A DNA stretch of 14,052 nt, taken from positions 1 through 14,052 of the forward strand of contig JAGQQZ010000030.1 of NCBI GenBank assembly GCA_020425915.1. Direction: 5' to 3'. The position numbers and the translations under genes are program-made. Below are positions 6,314 to 11,571 of this stretch, piece after piece. Each line of letters begins with the position of its first letter. Position 1 is the first letter of the stretch. The stretch comes from Planctomycetota bacterium. GTDB taxonomy: Bacteria > Planctomycetota > UBA1135 > UBA2386. Under the pieces are notes generated by a model. That model was not told where the DNA came from, did not search any database, and saw only the letters and a list, made by a program, of their open reading frames with translations.

Positions 6314-7576
6314 ATGACGACGACCGAATCGATCCTCTGCGCCGTAGCCCTCCGTACCCGGTTCGACGACGTGCGGCGTACGTCGCTCGATCTCGTCGCA
6401 CCGCTCGCGCGCGAGGACATGGTCGTGCAGTCGATGCCCGACGTCAGTCCGACGAAGTGGCATCTCGCGCACACGAGCTGGTTCTTCGAGACGTTCGTGT
6501 TGGCGAATGCGCTCGATGGGTACGCGGCGTTCGACCCACGATTCGCCGACCTGTTCAACTCGTACTACCAGGGCGTCGGCGAGCCGTTCTCCCGCGAACG
6601 CCGTGGCCTGCTGACGCGGCCGACGGTCGACGAAGTGCTCGCGTACCGCGCACACGTCGACGCGGCGATGCACCGGCTGTTCGAGACCGCGGACGAGCGC
6701 ACGCTCGCGGAGGTCGGTCCCGCGATCGAGGTCGGTCTGCACCACGAGCAGCAACACCAGGAGCTGATGCTCATGGACGTCAAGCACGTGCTCGCCGAGA
6801 ACCCGATGCGCCCGGCGTACGATCGAGCCGTCGACCTCGCTTGTTCCGACGAGGTGCGCGCCGAGTGGTTCGACTTCGACGGCGGCGACGTCGAGATCGG
6901 TGCCGCGGCCGGGTTCGCGTTCGACAACGAGCGCCCGCGCCATCAGGTGCTCGTGCAGCCGTTCGAGCTGAGCTCCCGGCTCGTCACCGTGGGCGAGTTC
7001 CGCGACTTCCTCGAGGACGGCGGCTACGAGCGCCCGGAGTTCTGGCTGGCCGACGGTTGGGCCCTCGCCAAGCAGGAACGATGGAACGCGCCGCTCTACT
7101 GGGAGCGTGACGGCGGGACCTGGCTCCATGCGACGCTGCGCGGCTGGCGCGAGATCCGACCCGAGGAGCCGGTCTGCCACGTCAGCTATTACGAGGCCGA
7201 CGCGTTTGCGCGTTGGGCCGGATGCCGACTGCCGACCGAACAGGAGTGGGAACTCGCCGCCGCCGGAGCGACGGTCGAGGGCGGGTTCCTCGAGTCGGGG
7301 GCGCTCCATCCCCGCGGCGTCGCGGAGCTCGGCGATCGGCCGGCGCAGCTGTTCGGTGACGTGTGGGAGTGGACGAGCAGCCCGTACACCGCCTACCCGG
7401 GATTCGAACCGTTCGCCGGCGACATGGGCGAGTACAACGGCAAGTTCATGATCAACCAGTTCGTGTTGCGCGGCGGGTCGTGCGTGACACCGCGTGACCA
7501 CGTGCGCGCGACCTATCGGAACTTCTACTACCCGCACCAGCGCTGGATGTTCGCGGGGCTGCGGCTGGCGCGTTAG
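6314..7576 (+). CDS. egtB: Ergothioneine biosynthesis protein EgtB (hercynylcysteine sulfoxide synthase type)
   Basis: A 420-residue enzyme. The N-terminal DinB-like half carries SPTKWHLAHTSWFFETFVL (45-63) and HHEQQHQELMLMD (143-155); His50 with His144 and His148 match the three-histidine non-heme iron site described for EgtB. The C-terminal half is a formylglycine-generating-enzyme-like (sulfatase-modifying factor) domain ending in DVWEWTSSPYTAYPGF, NGKFMINQFVLRGGSC and RATYRNFYYPHQRWMFAGLR, the family's strongest signature. EgtB couples oxygen to C-S bond formation between hercynine and a thiol (gamma-glutamylcysteine or cysteine) in ergothioneine synthesis. The length excludes OvoA, which carries an extra methyltransferase. 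ATG 6314 is chosen because upstream in-frame residues lie inside the previous gene. EgtD, the histidine methyltransferase commonly found beside EgtB, is not in this window and must lie elsewhere if the pathway works. Confidence 0.93.
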   Translation: MTTTESILCAVALRTRFDDVRRTSLDLVAPLAREDMVVQSMPDVSPTKWHLAHTSWFFETFVLANALDGYAAFDPRFADLFNSYYQGVGEPFSRERRGLLTRPTVDEVLAYRAHVDAAMHRLFETADERTLAEVGPAIEVGLHHEQQHQELMLMDVKHVLAENPMRPAYDRAVDLACSDEVRAEWFDFDGGDVEIGAAAGFAFDNERPRHQVLVQPFELSSRLVTVGEFRDFLEDGGYERPEFWLADGWALAKQERWNAPLYWERDGGTWLHATLRGWREIRPEEPVCHVSYYEADAFARWAGCRLPTEQEWELAAAGATVEGGFLESGALHPRGVAELGDRPAQLFGDVWEWTSSPYTAYPGFEPFAGDMGEYNGKFMINQFVLRGGSCVTPRDHVRATYRNFYYPHQRWMFAGLRLAR

Positions 7577-7579
7577 CCT
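7574..7579 (+). promoter_or_regulatory. Candidate -10 element overlapping the egtB stop codon
   Basis: TAGCCT, whose TAG is the egtB stop, lies 6 nt before the ATG at 7586. The position matches the leaderless arrangement at 1565 and 4416, so the hydantoinase gene may have its own promoter in addition to read-through. No Shine-Dalgarno is present in the 9-bp gap. Confidence 0.4.
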
Positions 7580-7585
7580 CTCGTC

Positions 7586-9157
7586 ATGCCGACGAAGGCG
7601 CCCGACCCCGTACGCCTCGAAGTCTTCCACCACCTGCTCGCCGCGGTCTGCGAGGAGAGCGGTGCGCTGCTGCAGCGCAGCGCCATCAGTCCGAACATTC
7701 GCGAGCGGCTCGATTTCAGCTACGCGTTGTTCGACGACTCCGCGCGGCTGATCGCGCAGGCGGCCCACATCCCCGTGCATCTCGGCAGTGCCGCCGACTC
7801 GGTGCACGCCGCGCGGGCTGCGTTCTCGTTCGAACCCGGCGACGTCGCGGTACTCAACGATCCGTACGCCGGTGGAACCCACCTGCCCGACATCACGATG
7901 GTGCGGCCGGTGTTCCTCGGTTCCGCGAACGAGCCGGCCTTCTTCCTGGCCAATCGCGCGCACCACGCCGACGTCGGCGGCGCGGTGCCGGGTTCGATGG
8001 GGATCGCACACGACCTCCACGGCGAGGGGCTCGTGATCCCGCCGGTCAAGTGGCGCGTCCGCGGCGAGACGCAGCGCGATGTCGAGGCCCTGATCCGCGC
8101 GAACGTCCGCGACCCCGGCGAACGCTCGATCGATCTCGAGGCCCAGGCCGCTTCGTTGGCGCTCGGAGAGCAGCGGCTGCGCGAGCTGTGCGACGAATTC
8201 GGGCGCGACGAGGTCGCGCGCTATGCGGGTCACCTCATGGACGCCTCGGCGAAGATCGTCCGGAGCGTGATCCGAGGGTTGAAGCCGGGCACCTTCCGCG
8301 CGCGCGAGACGATGGAGGGGGACGGCACGGTTGCCGGTCCGTTCCGGATCGCACTCGAACTCGAGGTGAAGCGCGATCGGCTCGTGTTCGACTTCACGGC
8401 GACCGACGACCAGGCCCGCGGCGGGATCAACGCGAACCGCAGCATCGTCATGGCCGCGGCACTCTACGTCGTGCGCTGTCTGTGTCCGGCGCGATTGCCG
8501 ACCAACGACGGCGTGTTCCGCGCCCTCGAGATCCGCACGCGATCCGGCAGTCTCGTCGATCCGATCGCGCCGGCCCCGGTCGCGGGGGGCAACGTCGAGA
8601 CCAGCCAGCGGCTGGTCGACGTGTGCGTGCAGGCGCTCGACCGCGCGTCGAGCCAGCGGCTCCCGGCGCAGTCGGCGGGCACGATGAGCAACGTGACGTT
8701 CGGTGGGGTGACCGCGGAGGGTGCCGCGTTCACGATCTACGAGACGTTGCCCGGCGGCGCGGGCGCGACCCGGCGACGCGACGGGCACTCGGCGGTGCAG
8801 ACCCACATGACGAACACCCGCAACACACCGGTCGAGGAGTTCGAGCACCGTTACCCGCTCGAGGTCGCGTCGCTGACGGTGCGCCGCGGATCCGGTGGGC
8901 GCGGCAAGCACCGGGGCGGCGACGGAATCGTCAAGGAGGTCGTCGTGCGCGAGCCGACGATGGTCTCGCTGTTCGCCGAGCGGCACGAATGCGGTGCGCG
9001 CGGCGCGGCCGGTGGCGGCGACGGCAAGCCCGGTCGCGCTTGGGTCGTGCGCGATGGCCGCAAGCGGCGCATCCCCGCGAAGGTTTCGCTGCGGCTCGAG
9101 CCCGGCGATCGCGTCCGGATCGAGACGCCGGGCGGTGGGGGGCACGGTCGTCCGTGA
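7586..9157 (+). CDS. Hydantoinase B/oxoprolinase family protein (HyuB-like), without an adjacent A subunit
   Basis: A 523-residue protein, normal length for HyuB-type subunits. Characteristic stretches appear in order: ISPNIRERLDFSYALFD (34-50), HIPVHLGS (61-68), VLNDPYAGGTHLPDITMVRP (89-108), the probable metal-site NRAHHADVGG (123-132), GGNVETSQRLVDV, and near the end YETLPGGAGA with THMTNTRNTPVEEFEHRYPL. The family includes N-methylhydantoinase, 5-oxoprolinase and acetone/acetophenone carboxylase subunits, which open or carboxylate small substrates with ATP help from the A subunit. No HyuA gene is present on either side, so the substrate is open; 5-oxoproline (glutathione salvage) would suit the thiol-linked neighbour egtB, but that is inference. 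It is cytosolic. The gap to egtB is 9 bp. The stop overlaps the next gene by GTGA. Confidence 0.92.
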   Translation: MPTKAPDPVRLEVFHHLLAAVCEESGALLQRSAISPNIRERLDFSYALFDDSARLIAQAAHIPVHLGSAADSVHAARAAFSFEPGDVAVLNDPYAGGTHLPDITMVRPVFLGSANEPAFFLANRAHHADVGGAVPGSMGIAHDLHGEGLVIPPVKWRVRGETQRDVEALIRANVRDPGERSIDLEAQAASLALGEQRLRELCDEFGRDEVARYAGHLMDASAKIVRSVIRGLKPGTFRARETMEGDGTVAGPFRIALELEVKRDRLVFDFTATDDQARGGINANRSIVMAAALYVVRCLCPARLPTNDGVFRALEIRTRSGSLVDPIAPAPVAGGNVETSQRLVDVCVQALDRASSQRLPAQSAGTMSNVTFGGVTAEGAAFTIYETLPGGAGATRRRDGHSAVQTHMTNTRNTPVEEFEHRYPLEVASLTVRRGSGGRGKHRGGDGIVKEVVVREPTMVSLFAERHECGARGAAGGGDGKPGRAWVVRDGRKRRIPAKVSLRLEPGDRVRIETPGGGGHGRP

Positions 9158-9549
9158 GGCGCGCGATCCCGTGCCTGGTCGGGATGCTGTTCGGATGCGC
9201 GGTGACTCCGTACCAACCGGCGCGCGAGCTGTTGCCATTCCCGGAACCACCGGACGCGTTCGAGCGAGTCCGTGACGTCGTCCGGCTCGAGTACCCGCGC
9301 CTCATCGAACTCGACCCGGAACGGTTCCTGATCCGCACCGATTGGTGCCCGCGCGTCGACCGCGAGGTCGCCGCGCAGCGCCGGCTGACGATGTGGCGCG
9401 AAGGCGCGGAGCTCTGCGCGCTCGTCGAGGTCCGCTACCTGACGGGATCGGTGTTCTCGAACCCGTCGTGGACGAGCATCCGCGCGCAGCCGGAGTGGGA
9501 GCGGGACGTGCTCGACCTCTCGATCGCGGCGCTCGGGGGCGAGCCGTAG
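9154..9549 (+). CDS. Small putative lipoprotein, translationally coupled to the hydantoinase gene
   Basis: A 131-residue protein beginning at GTG 9154, which overlaps the upstream stop by four bases. Residues 1-15 (MRRAIPCLVGMLFGC) look like a short lipoprotein signal with Cys15 as the lipidation site. The mature part is one small alpha/beta-looking domain: a helix AFERVRDVVRLEYPRL, strands RFLIRTDWCP, RRLTMWREG and LCALVEVRYL, then an EWERDVLDLSIAAL helix. I do not recognise a named family. The start is chosen over longer in-frame options because those lie inside the hydantoinase gene and only this one gives a signal sequence. Function unknown; the tight overlap reflects organisation rather than proven functional linkage. 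Confidence 0.75.
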   Translation: MRRAIPCLVGMLFGCAVTPYQPARELLPFPEPPDAFERVRDVVRLEYPRLIELDPERFLIRTDWCPRVDREVAAQRRLTMWREGAELCALVEVRYLTGSVFSNPSWTSIRAQPEWERDVLDLSIAALGGEP

Positions 9550-9647
9550 CGGACGGCCGACGAAAACAGCTCCGAATCGGTGCGCTCGAGTCGTGGCGGC
9601 GAAGCGGTCTCGGCGCGCGCGTGCGTCATCCTGCACGGGGATCGGAG

Positions 9648-9653
9648 TATGAT
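9648..9653 (+). promoter_or_regulatory. Candidate -10 element of the multicopper oxidase gene
   Basis: TATGAT is the closest match to TATAAT in the window and stands out from the GC-rich surroundings. It lies 34 nt before the preferred ATG at 9688, implying a leader of about 28 nt without a Shine-Dalgarno. No -35 consensus is seen. An in-frame ATG at 9649 lies inside this box and would be an alternative start if the element is not a promoter. Confidence 0.45.
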
Positions 9654-9687
9654 CGCGCCGCTTCTGATTCTCCGTCGTCGCTCGCGC

Positions 9688-11409
9688 ATGCTCCGAACTC
9701 TCATTCCGTTCCCCCTCGTCGTCACGTCGGTACTCGCGCAGACGGTCGAGGTCGACCTGACCGCTGCGCTCGGCGTCCACCAGATCGAGCCAGGTCTCGG
9801 CATCTACGCCTGGATGTACAACGGGACGATGCCCGGTCCGGTCATCCGTGTCACCGAGGGCCAGACGCTGCGCGTTCGCTTCCACAACGACCTGACCGAG
9901 TCCACGACGACGCACTTCCACGGTCAGCCGGTGCGGGTCGGCATGGACGGTGTCCCCGGAATCTCCCGTCCGGCGACTGCGCCCGGACAGGAGTTCGACT
10001 ACGTGTTCGAAGACCTGCTCCCTGGCACGTACTGGTACCATCCGCACGGCGGCGAGGGGCAACTGGATCGAGGCCTGGCGGGTGTGTTGATCGTCGACCC
10101 TGCCAACCCGTCGGACGATCCCGCCTACGATGTCGAGCAGGTCATCGTCCTCGACGATTGGTTCGACCCGTTCTCGACCAGTGTCTTCATCGGGCACCTG
10201 CTGAACGGTGCGACGAGCGGCGGACAGACGCCGATCGTCGTGCAGTCCGGACAGCGTCTGCGGCTCCGTATCCTCAACGCGGCCGCATGGACCAACTACG
10301 TCATCGCGCTCGACGGGCACCCGATGACCGTCACGCACGCGGACGGCAACCGAGTCCAACCGGTAGTCGTTCAAGCCCTGCCAATCGGAATGGGCGAGCG
10401 ATACGACGTCATCGTCGACTGTACGAACCCCGGCGTGTGGAGTCTGGCAGCGTCGTCGATCAACAGTCGCGGCTCGACGGTCGTGCGCGGGATCGTGCAG
10501 TACGCGGGACAGGTTCAGGCACCGCCGGCGGACAACTTCGTTCCGACCAATCTGTCGTCGGGTCAGCTGTTGGACTACTCGCAGCTGGCGGCGTACTTCC
10601 CGGTCGCACCGATCACTCCGACTCCGGATCGAGTGTTCTCTGCGGTGCTCGGGATGTCGATGGGACCGAATGGGCCGCTCCGCACGATCAACGCAGAAGC
10701 CTGGCCGGTCGTCACCCCGTTCCAGGTCGCGCTCGGCGACGAGGTCGAGATGACGATCAGCAACAGCATGTCGTCGCCGTTCGACTACCACCCGATGCAC
10801 ATTCACGGGCACTTCTTCCGACTCATGAACACGGCGGGCGGCGTGACGCATCCGCCGCTCAAGGACACCGTGATGGTCGCGGGGAGTGGGCAGCCGAACG
10901 GCTCGGTCCAGGTCCAGATCTCGATGGACAACCCGGGTCGTTGGTTGTTCCACTGCCACCACATGGATCACATGGCGCGCGGGATGATGGGGCTCGTGGA
11001 CTACGCCGGCGACAGCGATGGCGACGGAATCCCTGACGTCGACGACATGGAGGCGAGCCTCGACGTTCCCGTCGTGACGATCGACAGTCAGGCGACCTCC
11101 TTCGCTCCTGGTGCGACCGGTTCCGTCCAGGTGCAGTGGACGCCGGGTGAGACGTTCGCGTGTGCGCTCGGGTTCAGCGAGCTGCCGGCGAGCGTCGCGC
11201 TTCCGCCGCTCGGGACGTTCCGACTCGGCACGCCGTCCGCCCATCTCGGCACGGTCGTCATGTCCGCGGCGGGCACGGCGGCGATTCCGTACTCGATCCC
11301 GAACGTCCCGACGCTCTCAGGCCTGCGGGTCGGGCTCCAGGGGATCGGGACGACGAGCCTCGCCGGGGGATTCCGGTTCTCGACCTATCAGCCGATGTGG
11401 GTTCGGTAG
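9688..11409 (+). CDS. Secreted multicopper oxidase with C-terminal beta-sandwich extension
   Basis: A 573-residue protein. From ATG 9688 it opens with a signal peptide (LIPFPLVVTSVLAQ, cleavage near residue 18); ATG 9649 would add 13 residues. All four copper-binding blocks are present: THFHG (75-79), YWYHPHG (115-121), YHPMHIHGHFF (367-377) and FHCHHMDHMARGM (421-433). These supply His368, Cys423, His428 and axial Met433 for type 1 copper and eight histidines for the trinuclear centre, so the enzyme should be active. Three cupredoxin domains fill residues 19-440. A DSDGDGIPDVDD segment (442-453) resembles a calcium-binding hinge. The remaining 120 residues form a beta-rich module with the look of planctomycete secreted-protein C-termini. 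Substrate is undefined: laccase-like phenol oxidation, metal oxidation or copper tolerance are all possible. It is probably transcribed alone or with the next gene. Confidence 0.93.
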   Translation: MLRTLIPFPLVVTSVLAQTVEVDLTAALGVHQIEPGLGIYAWMYNGTMPGPVIRVTEGQTLRVRFHNDLTESTTTHFHGQPVRVGMDGVPGISRPATAPGQEFDYVFEDLLPGTYWYHPHGGEGQLDRGLAGVLIVDPANPSDDPAYDVEQVIVLDDWFDPFSTSVFIGHLLNGATSGGQTPIVVQSGQRLRLRILNAAAWTNYVIALDGHPMTVTHADGNRVQPVVVQALPIGMGERYDVIVDCTNPGVWSLAASSINSRGSTVVRGIVQYAGQVQAPPADNFVPTNLSSGQLLDYSQLAAYFPVAPITPTPDRVFSAVLGMSMGPNGPLRTINAEAWPVVTPFQVALGDEVEMTISNSMSSPFDYHPMHIHGHFFRLMNTAGGVTHPPLKDTVMVAGSGQPNGSVQVQISMDNPGRWLFHCHHMDHMARGMMGLVDYAGDSDGDGIPDVDDMEASLDVPVVTIDSQATSFAPGATGSVQVQWTPGETFACALGFSELPASVALPPLGTFRLGTPSAHLGTVVMSAAGTAAIPYSIPNVPTLSGLRVGLQGIGTTSLAGGFRFSTYQPMWVR

Positions 11410-11457
11410 GCTCCGACCGGACGAGGGGGGTGGCGCGGCGGCGGCTTCCCAGTCCGT

Positions 11458-11505
11458 GATCCGCGGATCGGGCTCCGGCATCGGAATCCGAGGATCGCGG
11501 GTTTT
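11458..11505 (+). terminator. Palindrome-rich stretch, possible weak terminator after the oxidase
   Basis: A perfect 12-bp palindrome, GATCCGCGGATC (11458-11469), opens the stretch. CCGCG(G)ATC (11461-11469) can also pair with GATCGCGG (11493-11500), an 8-bp stem with one bulged base, immediately followed by GTTTT. The stem, large loop and short T-run make a weak intrinsic terminator; an operator for the downstream gene is the alternative. Confidence 0.3.
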
Positions 11506-11559
11506 CCGCCTTGGGTTCGATCGGGTTCCTTCGCTCTCGGAGTGCGAAACCCATCCATC

Positions 11560-11563
11560 AGGA
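11560..11563 (+). promoter_or_regulatory. Weak Shine-Dalgarno deciding the hydrolase start
   Basis: AGGA ends 8 nt before ATG 11572. It favours this start over the in-frame GTG at 11542, which would place ten polar residues ahead of the signal peptide. Confidence 0.45.
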
Positions 11564-11571
11564 CCCAACCC

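Noticed and set aside
5363..9250. A - strand open frame of more than 1,300 codons running antisense to four genes
   Set aside because: It lies opposite EgtB, the hydantoinase and the binding protein, which have clear family motifs. The composition is Arg/Ala/Asp/Val-rich shadow sequence caused by GC-biased third positions. Only its last 58 codons, outside other genes, are kept as a weak candidate.
8851..11244. A 797-codon - strand frame across the hydantoinase, lipoprotein and oxidase genes
   Set aside because: It is antisense to the oxidase with its complete copper motifs, and its translation is low-complexity Arg/His/Asp-rich without recognisable domains.
11542..11571. An earlier GTG start for the serine hydrolase
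   Set aside because: It would put ten polar residues before the signal peptide and has no better ribosome site; ATG 11572 has AGGA at 8 nt and opens directly with the signal sequence.
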